Assembly: GCA_022575985.1 (NCBI GenBank)
Contig: JAKSXM010000002.1
Coordinates: 16,293,001 to 16,357,000, forward strand
Direction: 5' to 3'
From: Anagrus nilaparvatae
Lineage: Eukaryota > Arthropoda > Insecta > Hymenoptera > Mymaridae
Length of the DNA: 64,000 bases
Position 1 is the first letter of the stretch. Each line of letters begins with the position of its first letter. Made by a program: the position numbers and the translations under genes. The notes beneath the pieces were generated by a model. That model was given only the letters and a program-made list of their open reading frames with translations, was not told the DNA's origin and did no database searches. Shown here one piece after another: positions 1-11,225 of this stretch.

Positions 1-117
1 GTGGAAAAGAAAACTTGAAAATCTTTGAGAAAATCTTAATGAATTTCAAATCATAAATATTTGAATATATATTTAAACAAATTAAAATTTTAATATTAAT
101 TTTATTAAAATTTCCAG

Positions 118-1164
118 GAAAACCTTTTTTAATAGATAAAAAAAAGAGAGCACAGACATTTGAAGAATTACATTCTAAACTAAATGAGCTTAAAGGTAAA
201 AAAATGATGAATTATAAACAAAAGCTTTTAAAAAAAGGTTTAAAAAATCGAATAGCAAAAAAAACAAAAAAAGAAGAACGTTTAATGCAAAAAAAACTTA
301 TTAAAACTGAAAAAATGTCAGCTACATCTTCATTAACACAGGATCTGGATGTACCTAAAGTTCAAAAACAAAAACCTATTTTTAATTCAAAAGGAAATAT
401 GGTATTTAGTAAATTTGATTTCTCTGAGATCGGAACAAAAAAAAAACCTCCAAAAGTAGAAAAAGATTCAAAAAAATTATTGGTAAAATTAGAAGAAAAT
501 AAAAAAAAAATTAAAGAACTTGAAGAAGCTGGGGAAAAAACGGTAGCAGAAGAAATTAAAGAAAAGCAATCGTGGAAATCAGCTCTAGCAAAAGCTAGCG
601 GAGAAAAGGTAAATATAAGATTATTAATCATTTTTGTTTGGAATTATATTTTTAGAACTGGTGATAATATCGTACATTTAATTTTTGAATGGAATTTAAT
701 ATCTTCTGCTTAAATTTCTTCAAACTATTTTAATTGAGTGATTTAGTTTGATTTAAATAAAAGAAACATTAAAATTTATTAATTCTTAAATTTAAAAATA
801 TACATGGTATTAAAAACAATTAATGAAAAAAAAAATACTCTTTTTTTGTCTAAGTTTGCTACTTTTATTTGTAATGCAACTAATTTGTAAGTTCAAACAA
901 AATATTGTATTTAACCACAGTAAAAATATTTTATTAAAACAGGTAAAAGATGATCCTGAACTTTTGAAAAAAACAATAAAGAAAGAAAAAGAAAAGAAAA
1001 AACAAAGTTCTAAAAAATGGGAATCTAGAGCAGAAGCTGTACAAAAATCTCTCCAAGAAAGGCAAGAAAAAAGAAAAGAAAATCTTCTTAAAAGAAAGAA
1101 AGATAAAAAAGTAAATAAATTAAAAAAAGCAAGTAAAAAAGGACGAATTATACCAGGATTTTAA
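118..1164 (+). CDS. Surf6: SURF6 homologue (3' part; upstream exons outside window)
   Basis: Nucleolar SURF6 family protein, known to bind nucleic acid and act in rRNA processing and ribosome assembly. Two exons are seen: 118-608 (after an acceptor 'tttccag' at 111-117) and 943-1164, joined in phase 0 (donor gtaaat at 609, acceptor 'aaaacag' at 936-942). Exon one reads in frame from KPFLIDKKKRAQTFEELHSK and carries the family core 'VFSKFDFSEIG' near the middle. After the junction the chain continues GEK/VKDDPELLKK, then the basic KKWESRAEAV helix and a Lys-rich tail ending KKGRIIPGF, which is the conserved SURF6 C-terminus. The protein is extremely basic and coiled-coil like, as expected. The start lies upstream of base 1; bases 1-117 look like intron. 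The ATG at 204 is internal and not the real start, and reading through the 609 donor would give a false C-terminus. Confidence 0.93.
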
Positions 1165-3008
1165 TTTATTTTAATTAATTTACTTTATCGAGCTATCATA
1201 TTGTGAGATATTTTTTTTTTTTTATAATCAAATTTACTATATTATAATAGTAATTAATATTGTATATAAAATAAATATTAAATATTAATTAAGTAAATGT
1301 TAGTTTAATAATAACATCTTCATTTTTATTACGTTTACATAAATTTTATATTTTAAGTATTTTTCAATACTTTTTTTTTGAGTAAATTATCTTGACTTAA
1401 AATTTGTTAATTGATGATGCAAATAAAAAAAATTATTGTTAAAATAAATTATGTTTTTAATGTTTTTAACCTTAATAAAAAGTTTGAATATGTATAGGAT
1501 ACTCTAGGCTTATATTTAATTTTTGGCAAAAATATAATTTATGAAATTAGTACAATCTAAAAATGATTCTGTATAGTATAAGTTTCAATGTTGACTAAAA
1601 ATAAAAAATTAAAATTTTAAATTAATTTTATAATAGATAAAAAAATAAATAAGGATTGTATGCAGTAGTTTTTTATTAAAGCCAAAAAAAAAATTTTTAG
1701 AACTAAAACAGTAAAAAAATAGTAAATCACAACAATATTAATATTAATAAAAATAGTAAAATTCTTTTTTTCAGTAAATAATGTTTAATCAAAATTACAA
1801 ATTTAGCAATCTTATTGGTATAGATTTTTTTTTAACTTTGAATATCTTTTAAAATTTTTTTTTAGATTTATAATTTTTTAAAGTAGAACACTTAGCAACT
1901 TAAATAAAATAAATTTGTTTAGATTAATGATGGCATAAATACAAAAAATTTCTATAGTAAAAAAAAATGTACCTAATGGTTTTTTATTATACATATTATA
2001 TATCCTTATTTTTATTATATTATATTGTAAATTTTTTTAATAACAAAATAAAATTTTCAAAAAAAAAAAAAGATTATTTTTGATGATATAAGTAAAAGAA
2101 TTTTTTTGCATTTCCCGCTTAACTCTTATCTTATACTTTTAAATGTAAATAAAAAACGCGAGTTTTCGAGGTTAAAATCGCATCCCCGTGCTTTTTTTGA
2201 GTATCTAAATTTGTTGGAAGTTTAATTAATTAAAAAGTCACCTGATTATTAATTAACTAATTAATAATCAGTGCTTACGTAAGAAAAATATTTGAGTCAA
2301 TAAATGACTCTTGACTTTGGAGTCTTTGCAAATAAATTATAAATTGCTTAGTATTTATGTGAAGACTTAATTATGTGTATTTATTAATGAACAAATAATT
2401 TATTCATAAAAAAATGTAAGGTAAACAATGTAAGTTTTCTATATGTATGCGTTTATACATATGAGTACCAAGAATGTAATGTATATTTGTATTAGTTGCA
2501 GTCAAATACACACCTATACTATGCACCTGTTCTCTCCTCTCTTTATAACCAATGTAGAATGTGGTATAAAATTGAGATTTACTTTCTTTTTGAAAAAGCA
2601 AGTTTCATAATCAATTCAAGGTCGGCAACAGAAATAATTAAAATTCTAAGATGTTGCTTTGAATAAACGAGACATTGTTAATAAAAATTAGAAAACTAAA
2701 AGGTGCTAGAAGGTCGATATCTATAGGTGATATTTTACATATAAAATATTCATTAAGCAAAGTGAGTGTAAGTATATTAAAAATTTTTTTTTTAATTATG
2801 CATTTTTAAAAATAAAAAATAAAATTACAGAAGCATAAGAGAAAATTAGGACAAAAGAGAAAGTTTAAAACGTCAATAAGAACGTAAGAGTGCTTTTTTT
2901 TCTGATAGTAGTTGTAACATTGGAAAGAATTTTTATTTTTTTTCAAATTCATATTTACAAAAAAATTAAAAAGTGCAACAGAAAGGAAAAAAATTGGTGT
3001 AAACAAAT
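1165..3008. other. Intergenic, AT-rich, no gene seen
   Basis: This stretch between SURF6 and PDSS2 is A/T-rich with long homopolymer runs. No ORF with family resemblance, no RNA gene and no repeat with recognisable ends was found. The only structure worth naming is the short palindrome listed separately. The first part may hold the SURF6 3' UTR and the last few hundred bases the PDSS2 promoter and 5' UTR. Confidence 0.5.
2242..2271. repeat. Perfect 14-bp-arm palindrome
   Basis: Arms ctgattattaatta (2242-2255) and taattaataatcag (2258-2271) are exact reverse complements separated by only 2 bases, so the site can form a cruciform or hairpin. AT-rich palindromes arise easily in such DNA, so no function is claimed. 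Confidence 0.7.
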
Positions 3009-4514
3009 ATGTCATTAAATATGTCAATTTTAAATGTATTTAGAAGAAGTAATGCAGTATCAAGTTTGTTGTGCAATAATTATAATATATTATTAAAAAA
3101 TAACAAAAGTTTAGAAGCAGAACACAGTATTCATTATCAAAGGTTCAGTACTAAAGTTGCAACTCGACAGAAACCTGATTGGAATAGAGCAGTATCCGAA
3201 GCTGAAAAAATTGTTGGTTATCCAACATCCTTTTTAAGCTTAAGATGGTTACTTAGCGATGAGATAGCAAATGTTGCTTTGCATCTTCGAAAACTGGTAG
3301 GATCTAATCATCCGTTGCTTAAAACTGCTAAGTAATATAAAATTTTTATTTTTATTTCATGTATTTTTGCTTTAATTAAGTAAAAAATATAAATTTAATA
3401 TTTACAGAAGTTTAATTTACAATGGAAAAAATAATATGCAAGCTTGGGGACTCATTGTTTTACTTTTGTCAAAAGCTGCTGGTCATTTAAATGTGGTGGA
3501 TGTAGAAGAAGATAAATCAGCAGGAGTATTACACAGGTAACTGAAATATTTCCATTTTAATTTCTTCAGATTATTTAATTAAAAACTTTTAGCCAAAGAG
3601 CCTTGGCAGAAGTTACCGAAATGATTCGTACAGCACACTTAGTACATAAAGGATTAATAAATATGCCACAAGGAGTATATACAAATTCTCAAATAACCGA
3701 TTTGACTTTTGGAAACAAAATTGCTTTACTTAGTGGAGATTATTTATTAGGAAACAGTTGTGCTGAATTGGCTGCATTAAGAAATCAAACAGTAAAAACA
3801 ATTTTTAAACCCTACACTAATGTGTTATTTATTATAATAAAATTCTATTAATTAATTTTTTTAGTTGGTTGAATTAATATCCAGTGCTGTTCGGGATCAG
3901 TCTGAATCAGAATTCACTGGAAGAAGAGATATTCAAAATAATCAAATTCCAGCAATTCCATCAAAAGATCGTACAAATTATGCAGTTAATGAATGGACTT
4001 TGCACAGTGTTTTAAGCTCTAGTTCTCTTTTAGGAAAAGCATGTAAAGGTACTTTAATATTAGCAGGTCATGGAGAAGATATGCAAGAGCTCGGTTATAA
4101 TTTTGGAAAACATTTAGCTTTAGCTTGGCAGGTAAATTAAAATTTTTATTAAGAAATACTTAATCAATAAATATTTGATAAATTTTCTTTACTAAATTAC
4201 AGGCTTGTCTGGATTTAAGCCCATTTATAAGCAATGACAGAAATACTCCATTTAATTTGTGCTCAGCACCAGTAATGTTTCACATTGAACATGATACATC
4301 AATTTTAATAGAAATTGATAAAGGTTTAGAATACATTGAAAATGTAGACTATGCCAAAGTGTACGATATTGTAAGCAGTGGTCCTGGTATTGAATTAACA
4401 AAACAATTACAAAGGGAACATTCTATAAGAGCATTGGATTTCTTAAGTATTTTTGAAGAAAGTGATGCTCGTAAAGCATTATATAATATTATTGAAGCAA
4501 TGGGAGATTATTAA
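3009..4514 (+). CDS. Pdss2: Decaprenyl diphosphate synthase subunit 2 (PDSS2)
   Basis: Regulatory subunit that pairs with PDSS1 in mitochondria to make the polyprenyl tail of ubiquinone. Five exons splice in frame: 3009-3331, 3408-3536, 3593-3791, 3865-4131, 4203-4514, giving 409 residues, close to the usual length. Recognised blocks: [22 protein letters not shown] in exon 1 (PDSS2 signature), [18 protein letters not shown] in exon 2, the [12 protein letters not shown] helix and LLSGDYLLG in exon 3, and the C-terminal [17 protein letters not shown] helix. The catalytic Asp-rich DDxxD motifs of true prenyl synthases are degenerate here (only LVHKG and LLSGD remain at those places), as is normal for PDSS2. 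The Ser/Asn-rich basic N-terminus fits a mitochondrial presequence; ATG 3009 is chosen, with ATG 3021 as an alternative four codons on. Convergent with TMCO1. Confidence 0.95.
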
Positions 4515-5420
4515 AGATAAAATTTTTAGTTACAAAAAAAACTATCTACATCCGTCCAAAATTATAGATTTTCCTGTAGTAAAAATTTTAAAAAATTTAT
4601 TTATATATATATTAAAATATCTAGTATTTATTAATTATTACTAGTAAATTTGTTTTAAAAAACTTTCCTTTTTTTTTTTAAATCATTACCTTGTAAATTT
4701 TTATACATTATTATATATTTGTAAAAAAAATTCTAATTAAGCGCACAAAACTATTGTATAATATTTCGCATTAATTGTTAAATAATTAATATTTGTTATT
4801 ATATATAAAATAGGATTCATGTTAAAATATTTTGCAATTTATTTTTTAAGATGAAATGTTATTGATATTGTACTATACTAACAATAAATTATTCGTTTTT
4901 TTATTTTTCCATATATAATTTTTATTGTTGTGTATAAAATTATTGAATTTTATTAATTTAAGTTTTAATTTTTATTTATTTTTCATTTTTTAATAAAAAT
5001 TTTCATGATACTTAAAAAAAAAATATTAACAATAAAATAAGTATTTTTATTAAAGTATAAACAAAATCTTTTTTTTTTTTATAACATACAGAGTAAACAA
5101 TGATAAAAAATCATTAAAAGTTTACATTAAAAATATATAATTAGTTTATTTACAATAATTTCTAAGCAGAATAATCTGTAAAATATGTAAATTTAAGAAA
5201 GTTATACTTAATAAAAGTATACTTTATAGACATTGAATTTTAAATATAAATACTATTATGAAACTGCAATAGTTGAGAACATTTTTTTAAAAATTTGTCT
5301 AGCTTTAGTAAAATAGAGCCATGTAAATAATAATTAGAAAAAAATAACAAGTTTTTTTTTTGTATAAAAACTATTTTTTATTCATAATTAAAATATTTGG
5401 CATCTTTTTTTTAGACTTAC
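4515..5420. other. Convergent 3' intergenic region
   Basis: A/T-rich spacer of about 900 bases between the stop codons of PDSS2 (+) and TMCO1 (-). It probably holds both 3' UTRs; several aataaa-type hexamers occur (for example near 4882 on the plus strand), but they are too common in this base composition to be assigned. No gene seen. Confidence 0.5.
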
Positions 5421-6170
5421 TTATTTAAATTGTTGAGGCGGAGGTCCAAAAATACTTCCACTTTGTTTACTTGCAGTTCGAGATGGAGCAAAGCCTAATA
5501 ATTTTTGAATATTCTAAAACGAATGAAAAATATTTTTTAATTTTTCATATTATAAAGTATTTTAAATTAATTATAAAATTAATTACCTGTCTAATACTCA
5601 TTGTACATAAAATGTACAAAAATATGAAAGAACATTCCGTGTAATCATCACCTGGTAGATTTCTATGTGATAAACCTTGAATCCATGTTATTGGTAAAAA
5701 AGGTAATCTAGCTACTACTCTTCCGTCAAAAATACTGTTAAACATACTTAAAAGAGCAGTAAAAGCAAAACCTATAGCAAACATTGATTTCATTTTAACT
5801 AATGATAAGTCTCGATTATTATTTTTTAATTTTTCTTCTTCTCTTTCAATTTTTTTCTTTTGTTGTTTATCTAACGAATCTCCATGAGCTTCTTTTCGTT
5901 TCTCCACTAGAAAAAAATTATTAATATTAAAAAGTATGTATTCTAATACATATTTTAGTTTACTTACATTTTTTACTTTGCTTTTCTACTTCTGCTTTAA
6001 GTTTTTGATATTTTTCAGTCCTATAAACCATCAGCCATGTTAACCCTTAAACAAATTTATTTACAATTAGCAAAAAAATATTAAAATAAATTGCAAAAAA
6101 TTTAATTACCTTCTCCCAATAATGCTGTACATATACTAATAAATAGAATTAAAATTGTATCTGCCCACAT
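5421..6170 (-). CDS. Tmco1: TMCO1, ER calcium load-activated channel
   Basis: Conserved ER membrane protein (EMC3/Get1/YidC-related superfamily) that releases Ca2+ from overfilled ER and takes part in multipass membrane protein insertion. Four exons on the minus strand: 6170-6110, 6045-5968, 5906-5587, 5513-5421, all GT-AG, giving 183 residues (human 188). Order seen: first membrane helix ADTILILFISICTALLGEG; cytosolic coiled coil EKYQKLKAEVEKQSKK through KKIEREEEKLKNNNRDLS (about residues 30-85); second helix SMFAIGFAFTALLSMFNSIF; the invariant GRVVARLPF and QGLSHRNLPGDDYTECSF loop; third helix FLYILCTMSIRQ; and a tail ending FGPPPQQFK. The start is the first in-frame ATG, followed by WADT, matching the family N-terminus. 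Divergent from UPRT, with 669 bases between the starts. Confidence 0.96.
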
Positions 6171-6839
6171 TGTACATAAATAAAATAATTACTTTTATGG
6201 AAATAAATATAACTAAGAAATCATTAGCTGAAATTTTTGTATGTGAGACTCCAAAATCTGCTTCTTCTTTATGGGTGAAGTAAACAAATAATTTAAATTA
6301 AAAATAAATTTAATCTTTGATAAAAAGCAAAGTTTAAATTAATTAAAACAAATTTAAATACTTACATTTTTATTCAGTCATATTAAAATTATAATCCATA
6401 TCTTTTAGGTTTATGATGCCAACACAACTCCAAAAACATGCTCACGACAGCTCTTCTTCAGCTGACGTAATTAATTTTTAACATAACATAACCGTATCAA
6501 AAAGTATCTCATTACCACTTACCAAGTACTAAATTTTTCTAATATCAGCAAATTAATAATATTAACTATGAAAAAAATACAAAAATATTTTCAATATTTT
6601 TAGTGCTATGATTATTTTTTTAATTTTAACGTGATTATTAATAATAATGTTGTCAGAAGTTATTTTGCAAGTATTTTAGCATTTAGAGTTTAGACCAGTA
6701 CTGATTAAGACATCAATATTTTTTATTAAATTTTAAATTCTATTAGTGTTATTCAAATTTGTTAATTCATGCATGTTTTAACAGAAAAAATATATAATTA
6801 TAAAATTTAGCTTGAAAATTATTTATAAATTATTAAATA
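6171..6839. promoter_or_regulatory. Shared divergent promoter region TMCO1 / UPRT
   Basis: The only space between two divergent start codons, so both promoters and 5' UTRs must lie here unless there are distant non-coding exons. The middle (about 6410-6540) is slightly less AT-rich and contains 'cagctgacgtaatt' at about 6459, which includes a CRE/AP-1-like TGACGTAA. No clear TATA box can be singled out. The assignment follows from gene layout. Confidence 0.4.
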
Positions 6840-7810
6840 ATGGGAAGTTCAGATATTACTGCTAAAAAAGCAATTACTGAAAATGGTTCTTTTGATCAAA
6901 ACCTAAATAATTCAATCGAAGAAGAGTATGGACCAAATTTAAAAATTTTACCAACAAATGATCAAGTTAAAGAACTTCAAACAATTTTGAGAGACAAGTA
7001 AGTTTTATTTTATGCTTTAAAAATATGTTATCAAAAATTTGCAAATCTTGATATACATATTTTCTCGTAGATCAACCACAAGAAGCGATTTTAAATTTTA
7101 TGCTGATCGTTTGGTAAATATTTGAATACTTATAGTAAAAAATCATTGCAAAAAATTTTTATTTGTTTTGATGTAACACAGATCAGATTAGTAATTGAAG
7201 AAAGCTTAAATCAATTGCCATTTTCAAAAATTGTAATAACAACTCCTACTAATGCAAAGTATAATGGTTTAAAATATCAAAAAGGTAACTGTGGAGTCTC
7301 GATTGTCAGAAGCGGTGAAGCAATGGAACAAGGTCTTAGAGATTGCTGTAGAAGTATTAGAATTGGTAAAATATTAGTTGAAAGCGATGTTGATACTCAT
7401 GAAGCTAGAGTAGTATATGCTAAATTTCCAGATGATATTTCAAAAAGGAGAATTTTATTGATGTATCCCATAATGAGTGAGTATTAATAAAAATTTTTCT
7501 GGAAGATCTTAATTTTGATAAATTTATTGTTTATTCTGGTTTCAGGTACTGGCAATACCGTGATAAAAGCTATTGCTGTATTAAAAGAACATACTGTACC
7601 TGAAGAAAACATAATTCTTTCAAATTTATTTTGTACACCTTTTGCAGCTAAAACATTAGTTACTGCATTTCCAAAGGTTTGTATTGTTTTTATAAGTCAA
7701 AATTACCATTTTTTTTATTTATAAAATTTTTGCAGATGAAAATTTTAACATCAGAAATCCATCCAGTAGCACCAAATCATTTTGGCCAAAAATATTTTGG
7801 CACAGATTAA
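6840..7810 (+). CDS. Uprt: Uracil phosphoribosyltransferase homologue (UPRT)
   Basis: Animal homologue of the pyrimidine-salvage enzyme that makes UMP from uracil and PRPP. Five exons in frame: 6840-6997, 7071-7113, 7182-7476, 7546-7676, 7736-7810, total 233 residues. The N-terminus is low-complexity, then LKILPTNDQVKELQTILRDK, STTRSDFKFYADRL, IRLVIEESLNQLPF, the GVSIVRSGEAMEQGLRDCCR block, the PRPP-binding strand and loop ILLMYPIMSTGNTV, and the C-terminal IHPVAPNHFGQKYFGTD signature. The bacterial DPMLATGGS loop is replaced by YPIMSTGNT, as in other animal UPRTs; enzymatic activity of the mammalian protein has been questioned, so catalysis is not assured. Stop 7808-7810. An ORF reading through the donor at 7477 is an artefact. 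Confidence 0.95.
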
Positions 7811-10800
7811 TTTACACCTTGAAAAAATTCTAAATTAACACAATTAGTAAAAAAAAAAAAATATTGGTGTTCATTATGATTAAGCTTTCTTTTCAAAATA
7901 AAAAAATTAGTATCTGATTAAAGATCTGTTCTCAGAAAAAATTAAATGTCTAAAATAAGTCTTAATTATTCTTATAATTTTTACAATGCAAGCTATAACA
8001 TGCTTGACTGTAGTAAGAATCAATTGAAAAAAAAGTGTACATACTTATTTTGATATTTTTTTGTTTAATATTAATGTTAGGAATTCATAATGTTGTACTT
8101 AAAAAAAAATTGGTCCTAAAAAAATGAAAAAAGACCAATTAATTATCTTAAATCTCACAATAGTAAGGAACTGATGTAGAAATTTACTTTAAAATGGTAA
8201 TTATCTGTGCTTGACAAAAAATATTATTTTTGCTACAAAAACTATGCCAAATATTAATTGTTTTTTTAAAGCAAAAACAAATTTTTTATGAAAAAAAATG
8301 TGATTATTTATAGAATCCAAGCAAGTAAAATGGAAGATCATTTGAAATAATGAAATCATTGTAATAAAATTTTTTTTTAATTTTATAATTTTACAAAGAA
8401 AATTACTGAATTATTTTTATAAAAAGAATATTCTAAATCTTATATTTTTCTAAGAATACAAAAACTTATTGTTATACATATACTATTGTAAATGAATTTT
8501 TTAGAATGATTTTTTATGACTATTGTGAATTGTAAATTATTTAATTTTACAATTTGTGCAAAAATAAATTTCTTTTTTTTTTTAATTTATTTATTTCAAA
8601 TCTTTTTTAATAAGTGTAATTTGTTTATCACATTAAAAAAATTGAACATTATTTTATTACCTATTGTTTTACTAAGTCTACTTATGAATTCAAGAATTTA
8701 CTTGTCTATATATATGTCAATGTTTTTTTATAACAAAAAATATTCTCCACAAATTGGTACCAAAGGATTTTCTAATTATATCTATTGTATACCTGGAGAT
8801 AAATTTATTAAAAAATAATATTTTGTTTAAAAATCAAAAGAATTTCAGTGTCGCAAATGATACTATTCCATTCAACAGTTGTAATTCATTTAAATTATCA
8901 TGCAAAACAACCAAACCTATGAAAATATTTTTTATTTTATTTATGAAAATTTTTAAAAGACGATGTGTGGACACGCGGTGTTTAAAATAACTTGATTTAT
9001 TATTTAAGGGTAAGCTGTTGGCTGAAATCAAATAATTTTTTTGCATCCTTATTGACAAGCATTAAGAAGTAAAATGGTTTTATTTTATTTTTTGTTTAAA
9101 GCTGTAAATTTTTGTAACACATTTTGCTAAAAGAAAATGTGTACAGTTTACAGCAACAAAATAAAAAAAAAATAAGATTTCGATTTATGAAATTTTTTGA
9201 TTTATTTGGCTCTGTACATTTTTTCCTACAATTATTTCGACAATTATAATAATTACAGTAGTAATGTAATATTTCACAGAGAATTTTCTTTATATATTAT
9301 ATGGGATTAAAATTTCAAAATAAAAAGTGCATATTTATTTATACTTGATACGAAAAAAACATTCACCGCTCATCATATTAAATTTTTACAGCAAAATCAG
9401 AGACAATAGTAGTAATAATAAATAATCTCCGTTAAAAGAAAGAAAATATTAATAATACATAACTTTCTTATTGTTTAAACCCCATTGTACAAACAATAAA
9501 TATAATTTTTTTGGACTTTTTATTCTCTGTATTATAACATATAAGACCTTAACTAATTTACATAAATAATATAAGCATTTTTTCTTTTTTTACCATATAA
9601 ATATATTAAATATATTAAAAAAAACTTTACAAAAATAGTTTTAAAAAAAATAACTGGTATATTAAATATAAAAATGTGATATTTGTTAAAATCATATTAT
9701 ATACATGTAGTCGTTAATATATAACTATTCCAAATAAGGCTATTTTTAGGAAAAAAAAAATAAAAGTTTAGAATTTAAAATTAATCACAGTATGTAATTT
9801 TTGTTAGCGGAATAATAAAATTACACTTTTATAAGTTACTATACATTAAAGAAACAATGCAAATAAATGCAAAATCTTGACTTTACAGTAAATAAATCTT
9901 ATTTGATTAAACTGGTGAAGGTGATATTTAAAAAATTTTCATTCTCTCTCTGATATATATATATGAATACTGTGTTTATAATTGGCGACTTTTTTTTATT
10001 ATTAATATATCATAAACTAATTAAAAACTTACATTTCTAATATAATCGTTTATTTTTTTAATCAGGATATCTCTCAGTTACAATTTAGATACAAATTTCT
10101 TATATAGTTTAGTACAAACTTTAAATTTATACTTCCTAATATTATATAAACATTCGTTTAAAAGTCATTAATTAATATTTCATTTTTTTTGTTAATCATA
10201 TATTTAGATTCTTATAAAAATGCGCTTTAATAATAAGCACTATGAAAAAAATCATAATATACAGGAGTCGTTGCCATAATGAATCACTCATTATTATATT
10301 AAATTTTTCAAACATACTTTCTTTTGCTCATTTAATAATAAAAAAACAATCATCCGTTTTTTTAATTTTTAACACACTCATGCATTTATACAATAATTTA
10401 TTAAAGAACCATTTTTTTTAGTTTGATAGAAATAACCTAGATTCTTGTTTAATATGGGAACAGTGAAATATCTAATAATCTTCATAGGAGATTAATTCTT
10501 TATTTCATCATTATTATATATTACCTAGCGAGTATTATATGAATTACTCGCTATTTTATTTTTTTATTAAAAAAGTAGAAAAACTATTAAAAGCCTCTAC
10601 TTTTACTTTATTTTACTTTAAAAAATTTTTAATTATTGAAAAGTTTCATTGTTTTCATTGATTTATTATCAACACTTTGTTCGTTAATAGGTCTTATTAA
10701 CATGGTATAAAAAAGCTGCAAAAATTTTTAGAATATCATATACTAAATTTATGTTGTTTTATACAAAAATTTAGTATTTACATATTTAATTATAATAAAT

Positions 10801-11225
10801 GCTTTGTTTAGTTATATATGTTTAAAGCCCTTTCTAGACCTAATAACTTTTTTTTAATTCCATGTGCTTTTACTACACCAAAGATATATAGTCCAAGCTC
10901 ACAAGATTAAAAAAAATTTATTAGATATAGAAAGGGCTTAAGAGCTGAATTTAAAAAATTTTATAAAATTGACAAAGATGTTTTGCAAAACATTTTTAAT
11001 CATTTAATTCATTTAATAACGTAATTTTTCAACTTGTTTTATTTCCTGAATATTTTTAATCATGTTCTTAGCATAAATTAAAAAATATTAATTAAAATTT
11101 TCCAGTTATGAATTGACTATTTTAATTTTTTTCATAAAAAAAATTAAATTAAAAGAAAAAACATTGTTGTGAGCAAGTTTTTTCTTTTAAGTTATCTTTG
11201 TATTTGTTGAAACAATTGAAATGGG
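7811..11225. other. 3.4-kb AT-rich spacer, probably SCAR 3' UTR in part
   Basis: No coding sequence with family resemblance on either strand; small ORFs at about 8516-9058 are A/T-composition artefacts full of Lys, Asn, Ile and Phe. The stretch lies between the convergent stops of UPRT and SCAR. A long SCAR 3' UTR is plausible at the right side but cannot be shown. No terminal inverted repeats or tandem arrays were seen. Confidence 0.45.

Noticed and set aside
8516..9058. Three overlapping ORFs on both strands
   Set aside because: Lys/Asn/Ile/Phe-rich, overlapping on opposite strands, no splice context or domain; expected by chance in A/T-rich DNA.
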